Shown here: one piece after another, positions 11,437 through 22,963 of the stretch
Position numbering within the stretch: position 1 is the first letter of the stretch
How the letters are laid out: every line of letters starts with the position of its first letter
Origin: Ceratopteris richardii
Lineage: Eukaryota > Streptophyta > Polypodiopsida > Polypodiales > Pteridaceae
Direction of reading: 5' to 3'
DNA length: 64,000 nt
NCBI GenBank assembly: GCA_020310875.1
Contig: CM035441.1
Coordinates: 91,474,995 to 91,538,994, forward strand
Made by a program: the position numbers and the translations under genes
Notes under the pieces: model-generated
Database searches by the model: none
The model's input: only the letters and a program-made list of their open reading frames with translations
What the model was told of the DNA's origin: nothing

Positions 11437-12110
11437 CACGTGAAAAAAATTAAAGGCACCTGTAAGAATAGAATCCTTGGGCTCTTTCGCATCGAATCTT
11501 TCTCCATCTTTGATTTTGAAACCTTTAGAATCTTGGAGATAAATTTGCTTCTGATCCCATTTTCCAAACAAATTAATACCTGAGTTGCTAACTACTTTGT
11601 GAACTTTGCAGACAAATGTGTAAGTCTCAATTAGCAAGGCACGTATTCGGTCGTCCGAAAAATGGAAGAAGCAAATTTATATAGAAGATTTCAAAGGTTC
11701 AAGAATCAAAGATGGAAAACAATTCAATGCCAAATAGCCAAAGGGATTCTCTTCTTACATGTTCCTTTCATTTTTTTAATGATCTACTTTTGTTAGGTAC
11801 TTTTCCCAGCTCTTAGTTTCTTCAAGAACATTTATCTGGAAGAACCTAGGAGGTAACAAAAGTACCTAGCATAATAGAGAGTGAAAAAAATGAAAGGTAC
11901 TTGTAACAAGAGAATTCTATTCGAATCTTTTACATTGGATCTTCTTCATCTATGATCTCGAAACCTTTAAAATCTTCCATATAAATTTGCTCCTCCTAGT
12001 TTCCCGATGACCTAATACTTGCATTGCTAACTAAGACTTGCACTTTGCAAACAAATGTATAAGTCGCAATTAGCAAGGTAGGTATTAAGTTATCTATAAA
12101 ATGGGAGATA
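11437..12110. repeat. Direct-inverted-direct triplicated segment
   Basis: A segment with TTTGATTTTGAAACCTTTAG and GATAAATTTGCT occurs at about 11,437-11,660. A diverged direct copy lies at 11,880-12,110. The reverse complement of the same stretch lies between them at about 11,668-11,758. The direct copies also share the word CAATTAGCAAGG. A weak minus-strand ORF (11,637-11,401) covers the first copy; it resembles nothing known to me. Confidence 0.75.
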
Positions 12111-12241
12111 GCCAAACGATTTAGTAGCCCATATAGACAAGCAGTATCCTGCATGCCTCAATAAACCAAAAGAAAATTAGAAATGGAATGAAAAAAGTTA
12201 CTATTCTCACATCTATTTGCTGAATGCAATAATTTATCAAA

Positions 12242-12421
12242 AAACACACAAACACCTATACATACATACATACACACACACATACACATACACACACATA
12301 TAGATACACATACACACACATAAACATACACATACATACACATATACACACATGCATATATACATGTACACATACACATGCACACATACAAATACAAACA
12401 CACATACACACACATACACAT

Positions 12422-12480
<59 letters not shown>

Positions 12481-12503
12481 TACACGTACACATACACATA
12501 AAC

Positions 12504-12558
<55 letters not shown>

Positions 12559-12599
12559 GACACATACACAGATAGACACACACACAGACACACACACAC

Positions 12600-12630
<31 letters not shown>

Positions 12631-12653
12631 TGCACATACACATACACATACAA

Positions 12654-12702
<49 letters not shown>

Positions 12703-12725
12703 TATGCATACACATACACATGCAC

Positions 12726-12766
<41 letters not shown>

Positions 12767-12777
12767 TACACACACAC

Positions 12778-12814
<37 letters not shown>

Positions 12815-12839
12815 TTCACATACACATACACATACACAT

Positions 12840-12870
<31 letters not shown>

Positions 12871-12891
12871 AACATACACATATGCATAAAC

Positions 12892-12922
<31 letters not shown>

Positions 12923-12963
12923 TACAAAGACACATACATATACACATACACATACACTTACAC

Positions 12964-13000
<37 letters not shown>

Positions 13001-13023
13001 TATACATACACATACACATCCAC

Positions 13024-13066
<43 letters not shown>

Positions 13067-13071
13067 AACAC

Positions 13072-13120
<49 letters not shown>

Positions 13121-13221
13121 TAAACAAACACATACACATACATAGACACATACACAGACACATACAGAGACACATACACATACACATACACATACACATA
13201 CACTTACAAACACAAACACAC

Positions 13222-13264
<43 letters not shown>

Positions 13265-13413
13265 TTCATATACACATACACATACACATACACATAAACA
13301 TACACATTCACATACACATGCACATGTGCATGCACATGCACATGCACATGCACATGCACATGCACATGCACGTGCACATGCACATGCATGTGCACATGCA
13401 CATGCACATGCAC

Positions 13414-13456
<43 letters not shown>

Positions 13457-13516
13457 TACACGTACCCATACACATACACGTACAAATACACACACATACA
13501 CATACACATATGCACA
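12242..13516. repeat. 1.28-kb hexanucleotide (ACACAT)n array
   Basis: Almost the whole stretch is built of ACACAT/TGTGTA units with interspersed variants (CACACA runs near 12,590 and 12,760; a block of ACATGC units at 13,316-13,410). The long open frames here (V-C, M-C and H-T/H-I repeats) come only from the repeat and are not genes. It lies inside the CACTA intron. Confidence 0.97.
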
Positions 13517-13563
13517 ATTATTTATTTATTTTAATTCGTAATAGTTTTTTCATGAGCTTGCAG

Positions 13564-13944
13564 GTTACTATTTAAAAAGGTTTTACCAAGCAGCAATATT
13601 CTTCCTACATCACATGATGAAATGAAGAAGATAATCAACAATCTTGGTATAGATCATCATTGTATCCATGCATGTTTTATTGATTGTATTTTATATAGAG
13701 GTGAATATTTAGACTCTTTGACATGTCAAAAATGTTAATCTCCTCGATATAAGGACGAGGAGGGTAAATCCCAAAAAATGTATTAAGATTTTCCATTGGC
13801 TCCATGAATTAAACATATATTTCAAAGCCCTCAATTATCAAAGCTTTTGACATGGGGATGTGATCATGAAAGCTCTCATGGACTAATGAGAATTTTAGAA
13901 GATAGTAAAACTTTTCAACATATTGATTCTAAATGTCCTTATTT
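13564..13944 (+). pseudogene. CACTA tnp2 transposase, second exon, left of copia insertion
   Basis: The frame reads 'RLLFKKVLPSSNILPTSHDE', 'INNLGIDHHCIHACFIDCIL' and 'YRGEYLDSLTCQKC', then a stop, then 'FQSPQLSKLLTWGCDHE' and 'SKCPYF'. Cys residues and the L-G-I...C..D-C-x-L pattern match the tnp2 core. It is cut at 13,944 by the LTR of copia C1. The reading resumes on the far side at 22,969 ('AQETCNLKLGVALYGVKPF') with one copy of the target duplication removed. Stops show it is dead. Confidence 0.8.
13940..13944. repeat. Left target-site duplication of copia C1
   Basis: TATTT at 13,940-13,944 precedes the C1 LTR; CATTT at 22,964-22,968 follows it. One mismatch fits an old 5-bp duplication, and removing one copy restores the tnp2 reading frame. 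Confidence 0.7.
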
Positions 13945-14178
13945 TGTTGGATTTTGAAGTCTACGAAAGCAGATGAACAACACAAGGAAGAATAAAAAGA
14001 ATCTTGGAGCACAACACACAACATTCAATGTATTACCAAGTGAATATACAAAGATAAGTGACCCACTAGGGTTATAGGCATATATACAAGCTGAGGAAAA
14101 AAAACTTCTAGAGAGGGAAAAAAGTTTCCCAACTGTCCTAAGCGTGTTCACACACATCACTACATAAACATATAAAAA
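13945..14178 (-). repeat. 3' LTR of copia C1
   Basis: Plus-strand start TGTTGGA, with the family words GGAGCACAACACACAACATT and TTCACACACATCACTAC. About 234 bp against 230 bp in B. The far end (ATAAAAAA in place of ATATCAACA) is worn, so the edge is approximate. Confidence 0.8.
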
Positions 14179-14179
14179 A

Positions 14180-16858
14180 TGCCCCTTGTGTGTGATGCGG
14201 TGAACTAGGACCTGGCACTCATGTATAAGTATGCACCCCGCTATGTGGAAAGAGATTATCCACAAAAGAAAGTAATCCCAAAGCTTTGCAAAAAGCTTCA
14301 AACTTCTCCCAAGGTAAAGCCTTTGTGAAAAGATCTGCAATGTTATCCTATAAGGGCTCTAACTATCACTGAAGATGATAGTGGTAGAAGATTGACCAAT
14401 GCCCAAATCCTCCAAAAGGCATCTAAGCAACACAAACTCAACAATCATTGTAAAAGCTTCCCTATACTCAGCCTCACAACTAGAAGTGGCCACAGTAGGA
14501 TACTTCTTGCTCAACCAAGATATGCATGAGCTACCAAACATGGAGCAAAAACCATTGGTGGACACATGAATGTCATTGGAACCAACCTAGTCTGAGTAAA
14601 AAAAAACATGTAAATCTAGATGTAATGATCCCCCTTAGGATAAAACAATCCAAGCAGTTGGGTACCACTCAAGTAGTGAAAAATGCACCTAACCACCTGC
14701 CAATGCTTAACACCTAGGCAATGCATAAACATGCTCACTTGAGAGACAAAAACTGAATATCATGCCAAGTTATGCATAAGTAAATCAAGCATCCAACTAC
14801 TTTTTGATAGAGAAAAACATCAAATGCTTGCGAGCATCATGAAGACTCAATCGTAAACCTATCTCCATAAAATTGGCAATAGTTTTGCAATCTTCAAGGT
14901 CAAAACACTACAATAATGTGTCAATATTTTTTGCTTGACATAGAGAAATTCCTCCATCCACTTGCATGAATTGAATGCCCAAATAATGATGCAAATGCAC
15001 CAAATTTGACATCTTAAAAGAGCCATGCAAATCAGCCTTAAAATCAGCAATGTGCTTCTCATTAGGACGAACGGGCAGCATGTCATCAACATAGACATCA
15101 ATGATAAGATATACATCATTTTAGCTTAACATATAAGGTGCTCTCGATTGGATTGTTCTCAAAACCATGTGTAGTCAAGTAGGCAATGTATCTTTTCATA
15201 CCAAGCATGTGGTGCTTGCTCAAACCATATAATGCATTTTTCAACTTGCACACTTTGTTTTCATGCCCTTTCTACACAAAACCATGGGACTGAAATACAT
15301 ACACTTCTTTATTTAGTTCACCATTCAAAAATGTTGTTTTAATATCCAACTAATTTACATTGCAACCATGATGAGCTGCAAGTGCACATATGCTATGAAT
15401 AGTAGTCATTTGGCATGTGGAAGGAAAGGTCTCATCAAAATCAATGCCTCTTTCTTGAGCATAACCTTTTGCAAAAAGCCTAGTATCATACCTATCAACT
15501 ATTCTATTAGGTTTATGCTTTAGCTTGTATAACCACTTAGTGCCAATGGCCTTCTTGTGAGGGGGAAAATCACAAAAGACTTGGTACCATTCTTCATAAT
15601 AGTATCATATTATGATTGCATAGAAGCCATCCAATTTTTAGAGTTTTAGCCAAAACCAAAATTTTTTTGAAGCACACAAAAACTTCCAACTTTTCTTTCA
15701 ATGGATAAACCCATGCATGCCTGGAAAAATCATCAATAAAATTCACGAACTAAAGGTAGTTTCCAAAGACGGTGTCTAAACAGGACCACAAACATCATTG
15801 TAAACAAGCTGCAATTTTCAACTAGCTCAAACTGAACTATCTTTTGGGATGGAGGAACACTCCATTTTGCCCAAAATAAATCCCTCAAAAACACTTTTAG
15901 AAGGTGCTTCAAGTTTGGGTAGAGAAGACGCCATTTCAAATTTTCAGAGGTCTAACAAACTAGCATAATTCACATGAACAAAACATGCATAGCAAAGCTT
16001 TGCATCTCACATAGCCTAAGAATCTTGCAGTGCACATGGTGAATCATTCATAGATTTTTCATAATCGATGAGCTTATACAACCCCACGACATAAAATGTG
16101 AGAAGCAATAATAAAGTTTCCATTTGAGATATCATGAATTTTACATCTATCATCAACAAATTTGACAACGAAGCTGATCTTGACTGAAATAGACAATAGA
16201 TCTTCCTTGCTCCCTTACACAAACAAAGCATCTGACAATGTGAAAGAACTACCATCAACAATATTCAAAATGATCTTACTAACTCCCATGCTAGGATAAG
16301 AGGTGTTATTGGCGCATGTGATAACATTCTCTATAGGGGAAGGCTCAAGTGAACTGACGAAACTACGCTGCAAGTTAATATGTTTGGTTGCTCCACTGTC
16401 AAAGTACCAAACATCTCAGTCTACTACAGAAATACAATGCTCATGAGAAGATGGATCATAACCGCAAACAGTAGTAAAAGCCCATTCTTCATTTTGCACA
16501 AGATCAACAAACTCTATTTTGGGTGTAGAGGCATCTACTACAACAACCATTACAACTTCTTTTGACTTTGCCTCTTTTGTAGTTCGTTTTGGACAAACCT
16601 TTATGACATGATCATTTCCTTTAGAGTATTTGAAAAAAAAAATCTGCTTTTTTTATTTCTTCTCATCTTTGGCTTCCCTTTTCTATGTGTAGAATTAGCA
16701 AATTTTAGCTTACTAGTAGATGAACTCCATTTACCTTTACTGTTCTAACTAGCTAGGAAAGCTTGATTTGTTATATGCATAATGGACCTGTTCTGCCTAG
16801 ACTAACTAATCTTTTCCAACAAAAGAGAGACTAAATCCTCAAATGTTAAGGCATTTCA
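14180..16858 (-). pseudogene. C1 pol and C-terminal gag, degenerate
   Basis: Reading down from 16,858 on the minus strand: the gag C-terminal part and zinc-knuckle area, protease (about 16,380), pre-integrase (about 16,020-16,260), part of the integrase, then RT and RNase H. RT keeps 'VYVDDML' at about 15,070-15,100. RNase H is readable in the 14,565-14,359 frame ('CSMFGSSCISWLSKKYPTVA'). There are many frameshifts and stops, and a large deletion near 15,640 removes the integrase C-terminus and the region before RT. It could not make an active polyprotein. Confidence 0.8.
16854..16858. repeat. Left target-site duplication of copia D
   Basis: TTTCA at 16,854-16,858 and again at 21,836-21,840 flank element D exactly. 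Removing D plus one copy rejoins the C1 gag sequence (AAGGCATTTCA to TTGCCTTTAATCATC, compare D's own AAGGCATTTGGATTGCC). Confidence 0.93.
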
Positions 16859-17089
16859 TGTTGGAGTTCGAGGTCTACGGAAGCACGCAAACAACACAAG
16901 GAAGAAGAAGAAGCTTGGAGCACAACACACAATACTGAATGTATTACCACTAGCATGTACAAAGATAAGTAACCCATTAGGGTAGTAGGCATATATACAA
17001 GCTGGGGGGCAAAAACCTCCTAAAGAGGGAAAAAAGTGCCCCCGTGATCCTAGTGTGTTCACACACATCACTACCTAAATATATGAGCA
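16859..17089 (-). repeat. 3' LTR of copia D
   Basis: 231 bp starting TGTTGGAGTTCGAGG on the plus strand and ending ATATGAGCA, a mutated form of ATATCAACA. It shares the family words with the LTRs of B. Confidence 0.9.
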
Positions 17090-17157
17090 AATCCCCCTTG
17101 GGAGTGATGCGGTGAACAACGAGCTGGCACTCATGTATAAGGAACTGCCAAGCTATG

Positions 17158-20100
17158 TGGAATCACTCCACAAAAGGAAGTAAGCCCAAAGCTTTATGGA
17201 AAGCTTCAAACTTATCCTTAGACAGAGCCTTCGTGAAAAGGTTTGCAATGTTCTCCTACATATGCCAAGCTCATCTCTCCAACAGAGAATCTCTCCCTTA
17301 CATAATGATAATGCACCTCAATGTGCTTAGTGCGAGCATGGAACACAGGGTTCTTCGTAATTGCCAATGCGCTCTGACTGTCAGTGAAGATAGTGGTGGC
17401 AGAAGAGTGACCAACACCCAAATCAGCCATAAGGCGTCTGAGCCACACACACTCAACAGTCACTGTGAAAGCTACCCTCTACTCAGCCTCATAACTAGAA
17501 GTGGCCACAACAGGCTGCTTCTTGTTCAACCAAGATATACATGAGCTACCAAGCATGAAGCAAAAGCCACTAGTGGACACGCGAGTGTCATAGCAACGAG
17601 CCCAGTTAGAGTCAGAAAAAGCATGTAAATCTAGCGGTAGTGATCCCCCCTTGGGATAAAACAATCCAACTAGCCGGATACCACTCAAGTAGCGAAAGAT
17701 GCACTTAACCGCTTGCCAATGCTTGATACATGGGAAATGCATAAACCTGCTCATCAAATGCATCTCCAGCATCAAATTCATCTCTAGCATCATGGAGACT
17801 CAATCATAAACGTGTCTCCATAGGAGTGGCAATACGTTTATAGTCTTCAAGGCCAAAATTCTTCAATAATGTGTCAATATATTTTGTTTTCCACAAAGTC
17901 ATTCCACCATCAACTTGCATAAAGTGAATGCCCAAATAGTGGTGCAAATGCCCCAAATCAGACATCTCAAATGAGGCATGCAAATCAGCCATAAAATCAG
18001 CAATATGCTTGTCATGAGGACTAGTGAGCATCATGCCATCAACATACACAAGAATGATTAGAAACACATCATTAGCACACTTAACATATAAGGTGCTTTC
18101 AGTTGGAATGTTCTCAAAACCATGTGTGATCAGATAGGCATATATCTTTTCATACCAAGCACGTGGTTCTTGCTTTAAACCATGTAATGCCTTCTTTAAC
18201 CTGCACACTTGGTTTTCATGCCCTTTTTGCACAAAGACACAAGGCTGAAAAACATACACTTCTTCATGCAAGTCACCATTCAAAAATGTCATTTTAATGT
18301 CCAATTAATGTACATTCCAACCATGATGAGCTACAAGTGCACAGATGCTACGAAAACTAGTCATTCGGCATGTAGGTGCAAAGGTCTCATGAAACTCAAT
18401 TCCTCTTTCTCATGCATAACCCTTTGCAACAAGCCTAGCCTTATACTTGTCAACTGTTCCATCACGCTTACACTTCAGCTTGTATACCCACTTAGTGCCA
18501 ATGGCCTTCTTGCCAGGATGCAAGTCACATAAAGAACAGGTACAAGTTTTCATTATAGCACCATATTCAGATTGCATAGCAACCATTCATTTTTTTTAAT
18601 TTTGTGGTTCAACAAACGAAACAGGATCATTCTCATCACAGAGACTAGAGTCAATCATAGCATAGCAATCTGTTGTAAATGAGTCACTACGAGAGCCTGA
18701 ACGAGTATGATATGATAGAGGTGCATCTAATTTTCTATCATGCAAAGTCTGAACCAACCATTTTGGCATAGTTTTTGCCTCCTCAATATGAACTCTCTCA
18801 TCAACAAGTGCATCATGTAAATCTACATTAGAAATGAAATGATCTGCATCATCACATGAAACCTACAAAGGCTCAAAAGTTGCCTCATTAGGACTAGCAC
18901 TGTACTGTCCACCTGTAAAAAGAGGCAACAAAGTATCATACATGTCTTTGGAGCTAACAGATGTCTCCTTTGTACATGAAAGTAAAGGTTGGATAGCATC
19001 TTCCACAAAAAAAACATCATGAATAACCAAAATGTGTTTAGTATGTGGATGATACAGACAATAGCCTTTGCTTTCAAAACTCTACCCAACAAAAATACAT
19101 TTTACTGCTTTATCGTACAATGCCGTGCAATGTTTTTCAGGCACTAATGCATATGCCAGACATCAAAAACACAGAGATGAGAAAAAGATGGTTTGCAACC
19201 ATGCCAAGCCTCATATGGAGTGATAGACTACAGTGCTTTAGTGGGACATCTGCTTAGTACATACGTTGAACACATAACAACCTCAAGCCAGAAACTATGA
19301 GGTAAAGCCTGACTCTTGACCATACACCTCGCCATCTCCATAAGTGACCTATTCTTCCATTCATCTATTCCATTCAGTTGGGGTGTACATGCCACTCTAC
19401 ACTAATGTTTTATCCCACGTTCAGGCAGAAATGCATTAAAGTCAGAAGACATATATTTCCCCCCTCGATCAGAACGGAGGGTGCCCATTTTACATGCTGA
19501 CAGATTTTCAACCAAAACCAAAAATTTTTTGAAGCACATAAACTCTTTGGACTTTGCTTTTACTAAATATACCCATGCATGCCTCGAAAAATAATCAATG
19601 AAAGTCACGAAGTAAAGATAGTTTCCAAAAGAGGATGTCTGCAGGACCACAGACATCATTGTCAACAAGCTTTAATTTTTGAGTAGCTCGAACTAAACCA
19701 TCTTTTGAAAAGGAGGAATGCTACATTTTGCCTAAGATATAACCTTCATATTCATGTTTACTGGGTGCCTCAAGTTTGGACAAAGAGGACACCATTTCAG
19801 ATTTCTGCACGTGTAGCAAACTAGTAAAATTTAGATGACCAAAGCATGCATGCTAAAGCTTTGCATCTAACATAGCTTGAGAATCATGTATTGCACATGC
19901 TGAATCATTCCACAAATTTTTTATAGTCTATGAGCTTATACAACCCACGACATAAAATGCTAGAAGCAATAATCACATCGCCATTTGAAAGATCATGAAT
20001 CGTACAACTGTCAACAATAAATTTCACAACCAAGCCAATCTTGGCTAAAGCTGAAACTGATAACAAATCCTAGCACAAATAAAGCAGCCACCAATGTGAA

Positions 20101-21308
20101 AGAGCTCCCATCAATAGTAGTCAAAATGGTTTTACCAACTCCCATAAAGAGGATTTATTGGCACATGTGATAGTATTCTCTGTAAGGGCAGGCTCGAGTG
20201 AAGTGAAGAAACTGCAGTACAAGGTAATATTTTTGGTTTTGCCAAACATCTGAGTCTAGAGTAGACATACACTGATTAGGAGAAGATGGGTCAAAACTAC
20301 AAACAATAGTAAATGCCCATTCTTCATTCTTCACTAGATTAGTAGACTCTATTTTTGGTGTAGAGGCCTCTCCAACAACCATTCTAGCCTCTTTTCTCTT
20401 TGCCTCTTTTGCAGCCACTTTTGTACAATTCTTCATGACATGATCATTTGCTTTACAATACTGGCAAAACAATTTTTGCTTTTCTGTTTTCTTCTCTTCT
20501 TTGTCTTCCTTCTTTAATTGTGTAGAATTAGCATATTTTTGCTTACTAATAGAAGAGTTCCATTTACCTTTGCTCTTCTCACTAGTGAGTAAAGCTTGAT
20601 CTATACCACACATAATGGACCTATTGTGTCTAGATTGATCTTCATGCAATAGAACAGAGACTAACTCATCAAATGTTAAGGCATTTGGATTGCCTTTCAT
20701 CATCAAATGAAGAGTAGAAGCAAACCTCTAGTATGAATCAAGAAGACCATTTAGAACAATCTCCACAAATGAATTGTCAAGCAAGTCTTCATCAGCAGAA
20801 ATTAATTGTTCCATCAAATCTTTGACATTTGTTAGAAATCTATCCATAGAATCACCTTCATTCATATGGTCACTCTCCAACTGTTTTTGGAGGTAAGCAA
20901 CATGAGCCTCATTCCTAGCCTGGTACAATGTGGTAAGTCTATCCCAAGCATCCTTAGCTATTTTGAAAGCAAAAATGTGAGTTTAATGGCATGTTTGATA
21001 GACAAGGCTATCAATTCATGTGCTTGAGAATCTCTACTATCCCAACAAATTTGCTCTACAATAGGTGTAGCAGAAACTACAGCACGAACAAGAACATGAA
21101 GAATATCATCATCTTCAATGCCATCTGCATCAGCTTTAGTACTTGTATTTTGAGGTGTAATAGGATGTTTTTCAACACCCTGCACAACATTCCACAATCC
21201 TTTTGTGACCAATACATGACGCATCATATAAGCCCACAATGGGTAATTCCTACCAGCCAACTTATCCTCAACAGCCAACATACAAAATACATCACTTCTT
21301 TCTGCCAT
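17158..21308 (-). pseudogene. copia D gag-pol, degenerate
   Basis: Gag starts at the ATG at 21,308 ('MAERSDVFCMLAVEDKLAGR'), matching B's gag. The knuckle region is at about 20,400-20,470 ('CQYCKANDHVMKNC'). Protease is near 20,200, integrase at 19,402-19,668 with 'TLRSDRGGKY', RT at 17,804-18,304 and RNase H at 17,218-17,793. The RT box reads YVDG rather than YVDD, a lost catalytic Asp. Frameshifts separate every domain. A normal product would be a ~1420-residue Gag-Pol; none can be made here. Confidence 0.88.
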
Positions 21309-21577
21309 GGCCACTAAATGAAATACCTTGATGCAAAAAAATGAGCGTATCTGAAAAAGTTGAACAAAACTACCGTGACAAGTTCGTCTAAACATGTAGC
21401 AAACTTCAAGACACTTATACTCACGAATCAAAACCTATATATATCTTTGGCACAAAAAGACGAAATACTTGCGCAAGCACTATGATAGTGTGTTCGGAGT
21501 ATGCTCCCCAAATTTCCTGTGATTCTGAGACTGTGATTGGAGAGGTTTTGATGATGCCCTACATGAAAAGGTGACAT

Positions 21578-21589
21578 GCTTTGATACCA
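21578..21589 (-). promoter_or_regulatory. Primer-binding site of copia D
   Basis: The minus strand reads TGGTATCAAAGC two bases inside the 5' LTR. It differs at one base from TGGTATCAGAGC, the complement of the initiator-Met tRNA 3' end. Confidence 0.85.
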
Positions 21590-21591
21590 AT

Positions 21592-21835
21592 TGTTGGAGT
21601 TGGAGGTCTGCAAAAGCATGCCAACAGCACAAGGAAGAAGAAGAAGAAGCTTGGAGCACAACACACAATACTGAATGTATTACCACTAAAATGTACAAAG
21701 ATAAGTAATATGTTAGGGTAGTAGGTGTATATTCAAGCTCGACAAAAAAAACCTCCTAAAGAAGGAAAAAAGTGTGACGACGGTCCTTGTGTGTTCACAC
21801 ACATCACTACCTAAATATATCAACATTTCATTGCC
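21592..21835 (-). repeat. 5' LTR of copia D
   Basis: 244 bp with plus-strand start TGTTGGAGTTGGAGG and end ATATATCAACA. It carries extra AAG units in the purine tract near 21,640, which accounts for some of the length difference from the 3' copy. Confidence 0.92.
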
Positions 21836-21840
21836 TTTAA

Positions 21841-22449
21841 TCATCAATCAAAGAGTAGAAGCAAAACTTTCATATGAATGAAGAAGAATATTAAGAACCA
21901 TCCACACAAGTGAACTATCTAGCAAGACTTCATCTACAAAAATGAACTGCTCCTTCAAATCTTTGATCTTTGTAAAAAACTTATCCATAAAATATCCTTC
22001 ATTCATATGCTCACTCTCCAACTCTTTTTGGAGTTAAGAACCATGAGCCTCATTTCTTGCCTGGTTCAAAGTTGTAAGTATATCCCAAGCATCCTTTGCT
22101 CTTTTACAAGAGTGAATACGAGGGACAATGGACATTTGATAGAAAAAGCTATCAATGCATGTTTCTGAGTATCTCTACCATCCCAATGAAGTTCCTCTAT
22201 AGTAGGTGCAATAGGAACCGCAACATGAGCAAGAATTTGAAGATTCCCATTTTCAACACCATCTACATCACCTTCAATGAATTTATTTGTAGGTGTAGTA
22301 GGCTGTTTTTAAACACACTGCACAATATTCCATGGTTCTTTCACTACCAATACATGAAAAATCATATATGCCCATAATGGGTACTTAGTACCATCCAATC
22401 TATCCTCAACAACCAACAACATACAAAATACATCATTGCTTGCAACCAT
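21841..22449 (-). pseudogene. copia C1 gag, N-terminal part
   Basis: Gag begins at the ATG at 22,449 on the minus strand with 'MVASNDVFCMLLVVEDRLDG' and continues to 21,841, where element D interrupts it. Similarity to B's gag is plain ('YPLWAYM' followed by 'VLVVKEPWNIVQCV'). Several stops and shifts occur. The rest of gag lies beyond D at 16,858 and below. Confidence 0.8.
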
Positions 22450-22719
22450 GGCCACTCACTAAAATACACTAATATAGAAAAATGCATGGATCTCAAAATG
22501 TTGAACAAAAGTACCTCCTCGAGGTCTAGTAGATGTGTAGCAAACTTTGAGATGCTTGTACTGGCAAACCAAAACCTATACATATGTTTGGCACAAAGGG
22601 ACAAAATGTTTTTCATGGGCACTGTAATAGTGCATTCATAATATGCTCACTAATTTTGGTACGATTCTGAGATTGTGACTGGAGTGGTGTTCACGACACC
22701 CTAGATGAAGCGACGACCT

Positions 22720-22731
22720 ACTCTGATACCA
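22720..22731 (-). promoter_or_regulatory. Primer-binding site of copia C1
   Basis: The minus strand reads TGGTATCAGAGT, eleven of twelve bases of the initiator-Met tRNA primer site, two bases from the LTR edge. Confidence 0.85.
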
Positions 22732-22733
22732 AT

Positions 22734-22963
22734 TTTTGGAGTTTGAAGTCTATAGAAGCACGTGAAGAGCGCAAGGAAGAAGAAGAAGCTTGAAGCATAA
22801 CACACAAAATTGAATGTATTACCAGGTGAATGTACAAAGATAAGTGACCCATTAGGGTTATAGGCATATATACAAGCTAGGGAAAAAACCTCCTATAGAG
22901 GGAAAAAAGTACCCCGGGAGTCCTAAGTGTGTTCACACACATCACTACCAAAATATATTAGCA
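22734..22963 (-). repeat. 5' LTR of copia C1
   Basis: 230 bp, the same length as the LTRs of B. Its edges are worn (TTTTGGAG for TGTTGGAG at the start, TATTAGCA for TATCAACA at the end). Confidence 0.88.

Larger units (their letters stand above)
11192..13563 (+). other. Intron of the CACTA transposase gene
   Basis: The donor is AAG|GTATATG at 11,191/11,192. The acceptor is GAGCTTGCAG| at 13,563, preceded by a T-rich tract (TTTATTTATTTTAATTCG). The exons on both sides join in frame within a conserved tnp2 stretch ('STLL' then 'RLLFKKVLPSSNILPTSHDE'). The intron holds AC/AT-rich sequence, a three-copy direct/inverted repeat (11,437-12,110) and the large hexanucleotide array (12,242-13,516). 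Confidence 0.65.
16859..21835 (-). mobile_element. copia D, complete but degenerate, nested in C1
   Basis: Both LTRs are present: 16,859-17,089 (3') and 21,592-21,835 (5'). A perfect 5-bp TSD (TTTCA), primer site and all coding domains are present, for a total of 4977 bp. It belongs to the same family as its host C1, so the family inserted into itself. Coding frames are broken in many places. Confidence 0.93.
13945..22963 (-). mobile_element. copia C1, ~4.0 kb without its nested insert
   Basis: Minus-strand copia of the same family as B, C and D. LTRs lie at 13,945-~14,178 (3') and 22,734-22,963 (5'). The internal region is interrupted at 16,859-21,835 by element D. It has lost about 1.2 kb between the RT start (about 15,620) and the integrase core (about 15,650), so protein reading jumps directly from one to the other. 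It is inserted in the CACTA transposase gene. Confidence 0.88.

Noticed and set aside
12158..13575. Long frames up to 449 codons on both strands in the hexanucleotide array
   Set aside because: All are two- or three-residue periodic translations of (ACACAT)n; no start context or domain.
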